Below, in pieces: positions 16,731 through 26,605 of a DNA stretch of 64,000 nucleotides. How positions within the stretch are numbered: position 1 is the stretch's first letter; every line of letters starts with the position of its first letter. Source of the stretch: Zoogloea sp016790385 (GTDB taxonomy: Bacteria; Pseudomonadota; Gammaproteobacteria; Burkholderiales; Rhodocyclaceae); assembly GCF_041916735.1 (NCBI RefSeq), contig NZ_JAYRYY010000018.1; one strand, 5' to 3'. Both the position numbers and the translations under genes were made by a program. The notes below the pieces were generated by a model, which worked only from the letters and a program-made list of their open reading frames with translations, had not been told where the DNA came from and ran no database searches.

Positions 16731-16999
16731 GCGGCCTCCGTCAGCGTCTTGATGATGAAGGTGACGATGATCCGCTCCTGTCCCTCGTCAATCTGATCGA
16801 CGTCTTCCTGGTCCTGGTGGCGGCGCTGCTGCTGACGATGGCACGACACGCCGTCGATGGGGCGCAGCAGTCTGTGCCGGCGGCCAGGAAGCTTGAACAC
16901 TTTCAGGGCGAGGGGGAGGCCGCCTCGGCGGAGGGTGGGGTGAGGGCCGGCACGGCCTACCGCCTTCCGGACGGTTCACTGGTGGTCGTACCCGAGTGA
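16727..16999 (+). CDS. DUF2149 protein, ExbD-like small membrane subunit
   Basis: 90 residues. The sequence DDPLLSLVNLIDVFLVLVAALLLTMAR gives a single helix entering right after an acidic start. The Asp in NLIDVFLVL is at the place of the proton-carrying Asp of ExbD/TolR. The periplasmic tail (EGGVRAGTAYRLPDGSLVVVPE) ends in the GTAYR...G.LVVV pattern of DUF2149. It overlaps the upstream ExbB-like gene by 4 nt (ATGA). DUF2149 proteins are known next to MotA/ExbB-like genes, suggesting a two-component force-transducing complex. Confidence 0.8.
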   Translation: MSGLRQRLDDEGDDDPLLSLVNLIDVFLVLVAALLLTMARHAVDGAQQSVPAARKLEHFQGEGEAASAEGGVRAGTAYRLPDGSLVVVPE

Positions 17000-17027
17000 G
17001 GCGCGATCCCGCGTTGGGCGTCGCGGA

Positions 17028-17396
17028 CTAGTCGAGGTGGATGGGCCGGAGTGCGGCGCGTTCAGTGTCGGACAGCAGTCGGGAGTGCGTCGTGAACGCC
17101 TTGCCGCGGCCGCAGTCGAGGGAAAAGTCTCCGCCGTTGCCGGGCTGCACATCGAGGCTCAACTGGCAGTTCTCGTAATACTGGAACTCCTGATGGCCCA
17201 GGTAGAAATCGGCGCCACCCACCTGGCCGAGCAGGATCATCGTCTGTCCGGGCAACACTTCGCCGACCTTGTAGCAGTTGGGCACGCTGCCGTCGCAGCA
17301 ACCTCCGGAGAGCAGAAACATCACCGGGCCGAATTCGGCGCGCAGCTCTTCAATGAACTGTAGCGCCGCCCCTGTGGCGACGATGCGTTCGACCAT
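17028..17396 (-). CDS. DUF779 family protein
   Basis: 122 residues, cytosolic. Conserved blocks FGPVMFLLSGGCCDGSVPNCY, DFYLGHQEFQYYENCQLSLDV and FSLDCGRGKAF are the DUF779 signature, with several conserved Cys that could bind a metal. DUF779 genes regularly follow acetaldehyde/aldehyde dehydrogenase genes of the ExaC/AldB type, as here (the dehydrogenase ends 88 nt upstream on the same strand). The function is not established. A hairpin terminator between the two genes suggests that DUF779 is expressed at a lower level by read-through. Confidence 0.85.
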   Translation of the reverse strand: MVERIVATGAALQFIEELRAEFGPVMFLLSGGCCDGSVPNCYKVGEVLPGQTMILLGQVGGADFYLGHQEFQYYENCQLSLDVQPGNGGDFSLDCGRGKAFTTHSRLLSDTERAALRPIHLD

Positions 17397-17422
17397 GGTT
17401 GGGTCCTTCCGTGAAACAGACG

Positions 17423-17450
17423 AAAAAAATGGGGCGAGTCACCTCGCCCC
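17423..17450 (-). terminator. Intrinsic terminator between ald and DUF779
   Basis: Perfect 8-bp stem GGGGCGAG / CTCGCCCC with a 4-nt loop (17431-17450). Read on the minus strand it is followed by ATTTTTTT. It lies 33 nt after the dehydrogenase stop and upstream of DUF779, so it probably attenuates rather than ends the operon. Confidence 0.85.
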
Positions 17451-17483
17451 GTAACACCTTGCCTTACACGTACAACACTTGGA

Positions 17484-19004
<1,521 letters not shown>

Positions 19005-19060
19005 GGATTTCTCCTCCTGGATTTGGTTTGAAAACGCTTCGTCTAGCGTTGTCCTCAATC

Positions 19061-19076
19061 AGCAGGGGGCGTGCCA
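19061..19076 (-). promoter_or_regulatory. Sigma-54 promoter of the aldehyde dehydrogenase gene
   Basis: Minus-strand sequence TGGCACGCCCCCTGCT matches the -24/-12 consensus TGGCACG-N4-TTGCW with one difference (CTGC). It lies 57 nt before the ATG, leaving a leader of about 45 nt. ExaC/AldB genes are commonly sigma-54 dependent. Confidence 0.75.
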
Positions 19077-19246
19077 GCGTGGAATTAGTCCTGTTTATCG
19101 GTCAAAAGTCTAATTCGATCAGTGCCTTGTGGGGAAAGCGGCGATGTGCTGCGCCGCAGTGTCCGCTTCGCTCGGGTGTATCGGGAATGAACAGATGCTC
19201 CATGCAAAGTGCACGGTGGAGCACCTGGATGGGCCATCTGATCCGC

Positions 19247-21028
19247 TCAAGCAATGCGGAAACGGGTGGAAAGCGTCTCCAGTGTGCGCGCCAGCTGTTC
19301 GAGTTCGCCCGCTGCGCGGGTGATCCGAGCGGCGCTGGCCGCATTGGATTCCGACGCGCTTGCAACCTGCTCCACGCGCTGGGCGATGTCCCGGGCGGCG
19401 GATGATTGCTCCCCCAGCCCGAGGGTGATGCCTTCCACCGAGCCGAGAACGAGGCGGCTGCCTTCCTGTAGGTGATCGATGGTATGGCCCGCCTCGTCCG
19501 CGAGGGTGAGCCCCCGGCTCACCCTCGCCACGCCGCCATCCATGTCGTCGGCAGCGCGGCGCGTGGCGGCCTGGAGGCGCTCGATCATGGCGGCGATCTC
19601 CGAGGTGGAATTGGATGTCCGCTCGGCCAGCTTGCGCACTTCGTCGGCAACGACGGCAAAGCCGCGGCCCGATTCACCCGCCCGCGCCGCTTCGATGGCC
19701 GCATTCAGGGCCAGCAGGTTGGTCTGGTCGGCGATCTCGCGGATCACCCCGACGATCATGGAGATTTCGCTGGACAGGCTCTCAAGATTGCGCACCGATT
19801 GGGCGGTCTGATTGACCGAGTCGGCAATGACCTGCATTTCGGCAAGGGCGTCGCCGATCACCTGGGAGCCGAGGGCTGCCTGGGTGCCGGAGCGTTCGGA
19901 AAGCTCGCGGGATTCCCGCGCATGGTCGCTGATGTGATCGATGGACACGGAAAGCTGTTCGATGGCGCTGGCCATCGCGGTTGCCGATTCCGACTGGGCC
20001 TCGGCCAGCACCCGCGTGTCCCCCGCCGTGGCGCTGAGGCCGCTGGCGTTGCCGAGCAGCACCCTGACCTCGTTGCGGATCGAGGCGATCAGCTCATGGA
20101 GGTTGTTGCGCATCACGGCCATGTGCACGATCAGGCTGCCCAGCTCGTCCTCGCTGGCGGGGGGCAGGGGTTGCAGCATGTCACCGGCCGCAATGGCCGC
20201 GGCAGTGTGCTTGCCGGCTTCGACGGAGTGGCGCAGGCGTCGCACGAGCAGAACGGTGGCCAGGGCCGCAACACTCAGCCCGCCGGCGAGTAATGCAAAC
20301 AGCACCCCTTCGGTGTAGGCGCGGTCGGCATCGACCCGGGTGAGGGCGGCGGCCCCCGCGTCGGCGAGTGTCTTCAGGTGTGGGGGAGCGGCGGCGTCCG
20401 CGGGGAGCTGCGTCAGGAGCCGGGACTGCTCCTCGATCAGGGCACCCATGGCCTCCCGGCTGTGGCTGGCGGAATGCAAGCCCGCCGCGCCGGCCAGTAT
20501 GCAAAGTGCGGACAGGCCGCCACTGATCAGGCCGATCCGTGTTGCAAGGTTTGCTCGGGGGAGCAGCCTCGACAGCGTGGCGGCCAGCCCGGTGGAGAGC
20601 AGCCGCCCCTCCGCCAGACGGACTCGGGGATTTTCCCGCATGCGGGCATAGAGGGCGATGGCCGTGGCGATTTCTTCGCGGCTGGCCTTGATGCGTACCG
20701 ACATGTAGCCCGAGCCGTCGGCAATGGGGGTGGCGGTGGCGCGAACCCAGTAGAAGTCACCATTCTTGCGCCGGTTCTTGACGATGCCGCTCCAGGGGCG
20801 GCCGCGTTGCAGGGTGGCCCACATGTCCCGATAGGCTTCGGAGGGCATGTCGGGGTGGCGGACGATGTTGTGGGGCTTGCCGACGACCTCCTCGCGCGTG
20901 AATCCGCTGGCCACCACAAACTCTTCGTTGCAGTAGATGATGTTTCCGGCGGAATCGGTGCGGCTGATGATGGCGGCACCGTCGGCAATGGGGTACTCGT
21001 TCTGGGTGACGGGCAGGTTGTGACGCAT
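19247..21028 (-). CDS. Methyl-accepting chemotaxis protein with N-terminal PAS domain
   Basis: 593 residues. The PAS domain (about 12-115) has SRTDSAGNIIYCNEEFVVASGFTREEVVGKPHNIVRHPDMP and RRKNGDFYWVRATATP, which is the Aer/redox-sensing PAS subfamily, probably FAD-binding. Two membrane helices follow (about 163-183 and 240-263) flanking a short periplasmic loop, then a HAMP region. The C-terminal signalling domain has the conserved hairpin tip EIADQTNLLALNAAIEAARAGE and GFAVVADEVRKLAERT. It probably directs energy taxis. There is no C-terminal NWETF tether. The ATG at 21028 was preferred over an upstream start in the open frame. No che genes are nearby. Confidence 0.9.
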   Translation of the reverse strand: MRHNLPVTQNEYPIADGAAIISRTDSAGNIIYCNEEFVVASGFTREEVVGKPHNIVRHPDMPSEAYRDMWATLQRGRPWSGIVKNRRKNGDFYWVRATATPIADGSGYMSVRIKASREEIATAIALYARMRENPRVRLAEGRLLSTGLAATLSRLLPRANLATRIGLISGGLSALCILAGAAGLHSASHSREAMGALIEEQSRLLTQLPADAAAPPHLKTLADAGAAALTRVDADRAYTEGVLFALLAGGLSVAALATVLLVRRLRHSVEAGKHTAAAIAAGDMLQPLPPASEDELGSLIVHMAVMRNNLHELIASIRNEVRVLLGNASGLSATAGDTRVLAEAQSESATAMASAIEQLSVSIDHISDHARESRELSERSGTQAALGSQVIGDALAEMQVIADSVNQTAQSVRNLESLSSEISMIVGVIREIADQTNLLALNAAIEAARAGESGRGFAVVADEVRKLAERTSNSTSEIAAMIERLQAATRRAADDMDGGVARVSRGLTLADEAGHTIDHLQEGSRLVLGSVEGITLGLGEQSSAARDIAQRVEQVASASESNAASAARITRAAGELEQLARTLETLSTRFRIA

Positions 21029-21123
21029 GGCGGGTTCCAGGGCATGACGTTGCCGTAAGTATCGGCCCCGCAAGCCCCGGCTTGAGGAAATTGTCAGGCC
21101 ATGCGCCAGGACCGGCGCCAGAC

Positions 21124-21606
21124 TCAGCGCTGGTGCTGGATAGAGCGGCTGGTGGTGCTGACCAGACCGTTCTCAGCGAAGTGGATGTTGAAAAACACTT
21201 CGGCACTCACTTCGGGGGGCAGGCGCCAGTCCCACACCTCTTCCTTCTTGAGGGCAAAAACCTGTACCGAGCGCGGTTTGCCGAGCAGGCGGCGCACCTG
21301 GTCTTTTGTCCAGCCCGGTTGAACCCGCGCAAAGTTCTGAGGTGTGAGCACGTTTTCGATGCTGCGCAGGACGTTGTCGGGCCCCACCGTCACCATGAAA
21401 CACTCCGTCCCCTCCGGCTGCCGTGAATACTCCCAGGTCACGCTGCCATCGTCATTGCGCCATTCGATGCCCGGTTTGCCGAGTTTGTCGCGCACTTCGT
21501 AGCCGGTGGAGCTGCCCGGCTTCAGTTCATTCAGGGTCACTGCGTCGCAGGCGGCCAGACCGGCCACGGCAACGGCGCCGACAAGATGGGAAAACAGCCT
21601 GCGCAT
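21124..21606 (-). CDS. BamE-like outer-membrane lipoprotein (SmpA/OmlA fold)
   Basis: 160 residues with a lipoprotein signal peptide (LVGAVAVAGLAAC, lipid Cys at about residue 20). Two repeats of the BamE/SmpA fold follow. They contain the hallmark sequences LKPGSSTGYEVRDKLGKPGIEW and QPGWTKDQVRRLLGKPRSVQVF, each with a GxP-type turn. BamE proteins have one such unit and help insert outer-membrane proteins; this two-unit variant is probably a relative and not the core BamE. The start is ATG 21606. It is divergent from the liv operon. Confidence 0.8.
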   Translation of the reverse strand: MRRLFSHLVGAVAVAGLAACDAVTLNELKPGSSTGYEVRDKLGKPGIEWRNDDGSVTWEYSRQPEGTECFMVTVGPDNVLRSIENVLTPQNFARVQPGWTKDQVRRLLGKPRSVQVFALKKEEVWDWRLPPEVSAEVFFNIHFAENGLVSTTSRSIQHQR

Positions 21607-21731
21607 TGCGGATTCTCCGGATGGGGCCGCGTCCCGCCAAAGCGGCCGGGCTTGGTTACAATCCACTTCATTGTGGGCGGAACAGTCGGGTGCCCATTCT
21701 GGCACGAAGACCCTTTGCGGAGGATTAACAG

Positions 21732-22856
21732 GTGAAACACGGCGCATTGAAGCTGGCCCTGGCGGGTGTGATGGTGGCGGGCAGTTCGGCAAGCCTGGCC
21801 GATGTCGTGGTCAGGATCGGCTTTGCCGGCCCCCTCACCGGGCCGATTGCCCATGTGGGCAAGGATGAGCAGTACGGTGCCCAGCTCGCCCTGGACGATG
21901 CCAACGCCAAGGGCGTGAGCATCGGCGGCCAGAAGGTGAAGTTCGAGCTACAGGCCGAAGATGACCAGGCTGATCCACGCACCGCCACCACGGTGGCCCA
22001 GCGTCTGGCCGATGCCGGTGTGAAGGGCGTGGTGGGGCATGTGACTTCCGGCGCGTCGATTCCGGCCTCGCGCATCTACGAGCAGTCGGGCATTCCTGCC
22101 ATCACCCCGTCGTCCACCAGCCCCAAGCTCACCCAGCAGAAGTTCAAGACCACCTACCGGGTCATTGCCAACGACCTCCAGCAGGGCGCCGCCATGGCCC
22201 GCTTTGCCACCGAGGTGCTGAAGGCCAGGCGCATCGCCGTGATCGACGACCGCACGGCCTACGGTCAGGGCCTCGCCGACGCGCTGGTGGACAGCCTGAA
22301 GAAACTCGGCACCCCGCCAGTGGGGCGCGAGTTCACCACCGACAAGGCCACCGACTTTGCCGCCATTCTCACCAAGCTCAAGGCCGCGCAGCCCGACGCA
22401 ATCTTCTATGGCGGCATGGATGCCCAGGGGGCGCCGCTGCTCAAGCAGATGAAGCAGCTGGGCATTACCGCCAAATACCTGGGCGGTGACGGTGCCTGCA
22501 CCGCCGAGATGATCAAGATCGCCGGCGCGGCCATGAGCAGTGACGTGTATTGCACCCAGGCGGGCATCCCCATGGACAAGATGCCCGGCGGCAAGGAGTT
22601 CAACGAGCGCTTCAAAAAGCGTTTCGGCGTGCCCGTGCAGCTCTATGCCCCTTACAGCTACGACGCCACCACCGCCCTGATTGAGGCGATGAAGGCAGCT
22701 GGCTCCGCCGAGCCGGCCAAGTACCTGCCCCACATGCAGAAGCTGGGCTTCAAGGGGGTGACCGGCAATATCGCCTTCGACGCCAGTGGCGACAGCCGGG
22801 AGGGCGGCGTGACCCTCTACCAGTTCAATGCAGGAAAATGGGAGGCGCGCCCCTGA
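21732..22856 (+). CDS. Branched-chain amino acid ABC transporter substrate-binding protein 1
   Basis: 374 residues, GTG start behind GGAGGATTAACAG. A signal peptide (ALKLALAGVMVAGSSASLA) is followed by the periplasmic-binding type I fold: IGFAGPLTGPIAHVGKDEQYG, then HVTSGASIPASRIYEQSGIPAITP, which contains the ligand-binding loop. The conserved late segment is YSYDATTALIEAMKAAGSAEPAKYL. It is strongly similar to the following gene throughout, so the pair arose by duplication. It is encoded upstream of livHMGF and is therefore expected to feed the same transporter, possibly with a different amino-acid preference. Confidence 0.93.
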   Translation: MKHGALKLALAGVMVAGSSASLADVVVRIGFAGPLTGPIAHVGKDEQYGAQLALDDANAKGVSIGGQKVKFELQAEDDQADPRTATTVAQRLADAGVKGVVGHVTSGASIPASRIYEQSGIPAITPSSTSPKLTQQKFKTTYRVIANDLQQGAAMARFATEVLKARRIAVIDDRTAYGQGLADALVDSLKKLGTPPVGREFTTDKATDFAAILTKLKAAQPDAIFYGGMDAQGAPLLKQMKQLGITAKYLGGDGACTAEMIKIAGAAMSSDVYCTQAGIPMDKMPGGKEFNERFKKRFGVPVQLYAPYSYDATTALIEAMKAAGSAEPAKYLPHMQKLGFKGVTGNIAFDASGDSREGGVTLYQFNAGKWEARP

Positions 22857-22966
22857 GATCGTGTCAATAAATCGGGCCGCGCAGCAGCGTTATCGCACGC
22901 GCTGAGCGACCCGGCCCCTAAGTTGCTTGTCAGCGCTGTACCGTACAAACCAGAGGAGAAACCCGC

Positions 22967-24079
22967 ATGAAATACCGCTTTGTCGCCCTTGCCGTGCTCG
23001 GTCTTGGTGCATCCGCCGTCCACGCCCAGGAAGTCATCAAGCTGGGCGTCGCTGCGCCCCTCACCGGCACCCAGGCCCACCTGGGGAAGGACATCGAAAA
23101 CGGTGTCCGCCTCGCCATTGAGGAGTACAACGCCAAGGGTGTGACCCTGGGCGGCAAGAAGGTCAAGTTCGATGTTCAGGCCGAGGACGACCAGGCCGAC
23201 CCCAAGACCGCCACCACCGTGGCCCAGCGTCTGGTCGACAGCGGTGTGAAGGGCGTGGTCGGGCACCTCAACTCCGGCGCCTCCATTCCGGCCTCGCGCA
23301 TTTACAACGAGGCCGGCCTGCCCCAGGTTTCTCCTGCCTCCACCAACCCCAAGCTGACCCAGCAGAACTTCAAGGCCACCTTCCGCACCATCGCCAACGA
23401 CGTGCAGCAGGGCCTTGCCATCGGCAAGTATGCCGCCACCAAGCTGGGCAAGAAGGTGGCTCTGATCGACGATCGCACCGCCTACGGCCAGGGCCTCGCC
23501 GACGAAGTGGAAAAGGCCGTCAAGGCCAATGGCGGCAGCCTCACCGGGCGTGAGTTCACCAGCGACAAGGCCACCGACTTCCTGGCCATCCTGACCCGCA
23601 TCAAAGCCCAGAACCCCGAGGTGATCGTTTACAGCGGCATGGACACCCAGGCCGGCCCCATGCTCAAGCAGATCAAGCAGCTCGGCATCAACGCCAAGTT
23701 CATCACCGGTGACGGCGGCTGCACCGGTGAGGTGATCAAGCTGGCTGGCGACGCGATCAGCGGCAACACCTATTGCACCCAGCCGGGCCTGCCCCTTGAA
23801 AAGATGCCGGGCGGCAAGAACTTCAACGAGCGCTTCAAGAAGCGTTTCAATGCCGACGTGCAGATCTATGCGCCGTATTCCTATGACGCGACCTCGGCCA
23901 TCATTGAAGCCATGAAGGCCGCCAACAGTGCTGATCCGGCCAAATACGCGGGCAGCATCGCCAAGGTCAACTTCCCGGGCGTGATCGGCACCGTGGCTTT
24001 CGACGCCAAGGGCGACATCAAGGACGGCGCCGTGACGGTCTATCAGTTCAAGGCCGGCAAGTGGGAAGCCCTGCAATAA
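22967..24079 (+). CDS. livK: Branched-chain amino acid ABC transporter substrate-binding protein 2
   Basis: 370 residues, ATG behind GAGGAGAAACCCGC. A signal peptide (YRFVALAVLGLGASAVHA) precedes the mature EVIKLGVAAPLTGTQAHLGKD fold. It matches LivK/LivJ family proteins: HLNSGASIPASRIYNEAGLP and a C-terminal AVTVYQFKAGKWEALQ. It is a close paralogue of the preceding gene; the two share long near-identical blocks (for instance VKGVVGH, NERFKKRF, YAPYSYDAT). It lies 100 nt before livH and is probably the main binding protein. Confidence 0.94.
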   Translation: MKYRFVALAVLGLGASAVHAQEVIKLGVAAPLTGTQAHLGKDIENGVRLAIEEYNAKGVTLGGKKVKFDVQAEDDQADPKTATTVAQRLVDSGVKGVVGHLNSGASIPASRIYNEAGLPQVSPASTNPKLTQQNFKATFRTIANDVQQGLAIGKYAATKLGKKVALIDDRTAYGQGLADEVEKAVKANGGSLTGREFTSDKATDFLAILTRIKAQNPEVIVYSGMDTQAGPMLKQIKQLGINAKFITGDGGCTGEVIKLAGDAISGNTYCTQPGLPLEKMPGGKNFNERFKKRFNADVQIYAPYSYDATSAIIEAMKAANSADPAKYAGSIAKVNFPGVIGTVAFDAKGDIKDGAVTVYQFKAGKWEALQ

Positions 24080-24179
24080 GACCTGCCTGACCGCGCCGGG
24101 GCGGTGGGGGGCAGAAATGGCCCCCTACGCGCAGCAGCAAGCGCCCCGGCATGCCTTCCCACCTTTTCCGGTCGTTTCC

Positions 24180-25112
24180 ATGGAAACCCTTCTCCAGCAA
24201 ACCGTAAATGGCCTTGTCGTGGGCAGTGTGTATGCCCTCGTCGCCCTCGGTTACACCATGGTCTACGGCATTCTCGGCCTCATCAATTTCGCCCACGGCG
24301 ACATTCTGATGGTCGGTGCCCTGGTGGCCCTCGAAGCCATCCGCCTGCTCCAGATATATGCGCCCGACCTCGGCCTCGTTCCGACCCTGCTGGCCGGGCT
24401 GTCGATCTCGGTGGTGGTATGCATGATCCTCGGCTACACCATCGAACGCACCGCCTATCGTCGGCTGCGCAACGCCCCGCGGCTCGCGCCCCTGATCACC
24501 GCCATCGGCGTGTCCTTTCTGCTCCAGACCATCGCCATGATCATCTGGGGCCGCAACTACCACACCTTCCCCCAGCTGGTGTCCACCACACCCCTCGAAC
24601 CCGTCTCCGGTGTTTTCATCACCCCGGTGCAGATCGTCATCCTGGTGGTGTCGGCGGTGCTGATGGTGGCCCTGGTGCTGTTGGTCAATAAGACCCGCCT
24701 CGGCCGTGCCATGCGAGCCACGGCTGAGAATCACAAGGTGGCCAGCCTGATGGGTGTCGACACCAACAAGATCATCGCCGCCACCTTCATCATCGGCTCC
24801 GGTCTGGCCGCGGTGGCCGGGGTGATGTTCTCGTCAAACTACGGCATCGCCCACTACGCGATGGGTTTCATGCCCGGACTCAAGGCTTTTACCGCCGCCG
24901 TGCTGGGGGGCATCGGCAACCTCGGCGGTGCCATGCTGGGCGGGCTGCTGCTGGGCCTGGTGGAGTCCATCGGCGCCGGCTACATCGAGGACATGAGCTT
25001 TGGCTTCCTCAACTCCAGCTACCAGGACATCTTCGCCTTCATCATTCTTGGCATCGTGCTCATCTTCCGGCCCACCGGCCTGCTGGGCGAACGAGTTGCG
25101 GACCGGGCTTGA
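24180..25112 (+). CDS. livH: Branched-chain amino acid ABC permease LivH
   Basis: 310 residues with about eight membrane helices. The LivH signature is present: VNGLVVGSVYALVALGYTMVYGILGLINFAHGD near the N-terminus, RAMRATAENHKVASLMGVDTNKII (the EAA-like loop contacting the ATPases), and GGIGNLGGAMLGGLLLGLVES. The ATG at 24180 begins METLLQQTVNGL as in homologues; the frame is open a little further upstream. Its stop overlaps the beginning of a tandem repeat that separates it from livM by 380 nt, unusually far for this operon. Confidence 0.95.
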   Translation: METLLQQTVNGLVVGSVYALVALGYTMVYGILGLINFAHGDILMVGALVALEAIRLLQIYAPDLGLVPTLLAGLSISVVVCMILGYTIERTAYRRLRNAPRLAPLITAIGVSFLLQTIAMIIWGRNYHTFPQLVSTTPLEPVSGVFITPVQIVILVVSAVLMVALVLLVNKTRLGRAMRATAENHKVASLMGVDTNKIIAATFIIGSGLAAVAGVMFSSNYGIAHYAMGFMPGLKAFTAAVLGGIGNLGGAMLGGLLLGLVESIGAGYIEDMSFGFLNSSYQDIFAFIILGIVLIFRPTGLLGERVADRA

Positions 25113-25446
25113 GATGACAACCCCCACGCTCACTGCGTTCGCTGCCCCCCGAGGGCGCGCGGGGCTTCCTTGGGGCGGCCCTGCGGAAGTCCCGGAGATG
25201 ACGACCCCCACGCTCACTGCGCTCGCTGCCCCCCGAGGGGGCGCGGGACTTCCTTGGGGCGGCCCTGCGGAAGTCCCGGAGATGACGACCCCCACGCTCA
25301 CTGCGCTCGCTGCCCCCCGAGGGGGCGCGGGGCTTCCTTGGGGCGGCCCTGCGGAAGTCCCGGAGATGACGACCCCCACGCTCACTACGTTCGCTGTCCC
25401 CCGAGGGGTGTGGGACTTCCTTGGGGCGGCCCTGCGGAAGCTCCCG
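25111..25446 (+). repeat. Tandem array of four 84-bp units between livH and livM
   Basis: Units start at 25111, 25195, 25279 and 25363 (period exactly 84 nt). Units two and three are almost identical, the first differs slightly, and the last is diverged at its end. Each begins GAGATGACRACCCCCACGC and contains the palindrome CCCCCGAGGGGG plus CCTTGGGGCGGCCC. Because 84 is a multiple of 3, both strands are open through the array, giving spurious ORFs. From general knowledge, similar CCCCGAGGGGG-centred intergenic repeats are dispersed in many betaproteobacteria. The remaining 25447-25492 holds only a weak ribosome-binding site (GAGAG) for livM. Confidence 0.9.
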
Positions 25447-25492
25447 ATTCGCCCCTATCCATTGCGCTCGCTGCTGATGAGAGTCTCTCCCC

Positions 25493-26605
25493 ATGAATGA
25501 TCTCGCCCTCGCCATTCCCTGGCTCGGCAAGCGCAACCCCGCGGCGGCCCGCTGGGTGGTGCTGGCCCTGGCCCTCGGCGCGCCCCTCATTGCCATGCTC
25601 TTCGGCAAGACCTGGGTGCGCATCCTCGATTTCGCCCTGCTCTACGTGATGCTGGCCATCGGCCTCAACCTGGTGGTGGGTTTTGCCGGCCTGCTCGACC
25701 TGGGCTACATCGCCTTCTACGCGGTGGGGGCCTACACCTTCGCCTTCCTGGCCTCGCCCCATTTCGAAATACACCTGCCCTTCTGGCTGGTCCTGCCATT
25801 GGGGGCCGGGTTTGCGGCGCTGGCAGGGATCATCCTCGGCCTGCCCACCCTGCGTCTGCGCGGCGATTATCTGGCCATCGTGACCCTGGGTTTTGGCGAG
25901 ATCGTGCGTATTTTCATGAACAACCTGAACCACCCGATCAACATCACCAACGGGCCCCAGGGCATCAACATGATCGACCCGCTGGTGCTGTTCGGCTGGG
26001 ACATCTCCAAGCCGGTGCGCTTCGGTGAGGAAATCACCATCAACTCCCTGTTTCTGTATTACTACGTCTTCCTGGCCTTCGTGGTGCTTTCCATCATCCT
26101 GGTGCAGCGCCTACAGATCTCCCGCGTCGGGCGGGCCTGGGCGGCGATCCGCGATGATGAACTGGCCGCCAAGGCCATCGGCATCAACACCCGCAACATG
26201 AAACTCCTGGCCTTCTCCCTGGGGGCCACCTTCGGCGGCGTGGCCGGTGGGCTGTTTGCCGCCTTTCAGGGTTTCGTGTCGCCCGAGAGCTTCTCGCTGA
26301 TGGAGTCCATCGCCGTGCTCACCATGGTGGTGTTTGGCGGCATGGGCAACCTCGCCGGGGTGGTGGTAGGCGCGCTGGCGCTCACCGCCCTGCCGGAGAT
26401 CCTGCGCCACGTGGCGGTGCCGGTGCAGCAGGCGGTGTTCAACCAGGTCATCCTCGACCCGGAAGTTCTGCGCATGCTGCTACTGTCCCTGGCCATGATC
26501 TTCATGATGCTGCTGCGCCCGGCGGGCCTGATCCCGGCCTACAGCCGCTACTCCCGGCCCGAGCTGGTGGTCGGCAAACCCGTTGCCGGGGAGGCGGCCA
26601 AGTGA
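25493..26605 (+). CDS. livM: Branched-chain amino acid ABC permease LivM
   Basis: 370 residues with about nine membrane helices. LivM hallmarks: ALLYVMLAIGLNLVVGFAGLLDLGYIAFYAVGAYT, LPTLRLRGDYLAIVTLGFGEIVRI, RAWAAIRDDELAAKAIGINTRNMKLLAFSLGA and GGMGNLAGVVVGAL. It pairs with LivH to form the transmembrane channel. The start has a poor ribosome-binding site and follows the tandem repeats. Its stop overlaps livG by 4 nt (GTGA). Confidence 0.95.
   Translation: MNDLALAIPWLGKRNPAAARWVVLALALGAPLIAMLFGKTWVRILDFALLYVMLAIGLNLVVGFAGLLDLGYIAFYAVGAYTFAFLASPHFEIHLPFWLVLPLGAGFAALAGIILGLPTLRLRGDYLAIVTLGFGEIVRIFMNNLNHPINITNGPQGINMIDPLVLFGWDISKPVRFGEEITINSLFLYYYVFLAFVVLSIILVQRLQISRVGRAWAAIRDDELAAKAIGINTRNMKLLAFSLGATFGGVAGGLFAAFQGFVSPESFSLMESIAVLTMVVFGGMGNLAGVVVGALALTALPEILRHVAVPVQQAVFNQVILDPEVLRMLLLSLAMIFMMLLRPAGLIPAYSRYSRPELVVGKPVAGEAAK

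Noticed and set aside
25111..25446. CRISPR array
   Set aside because: The repeats are directly adjacent with no spacers, and no cas genes are near.
25000..25500. Repeat-encoded proteins in both strands between livH and livM
   Set aside because: The 84-nt unit is a multiple of 3, which keeps frames open; sequence is a DNA repeat, with no start region or conservation as protein.
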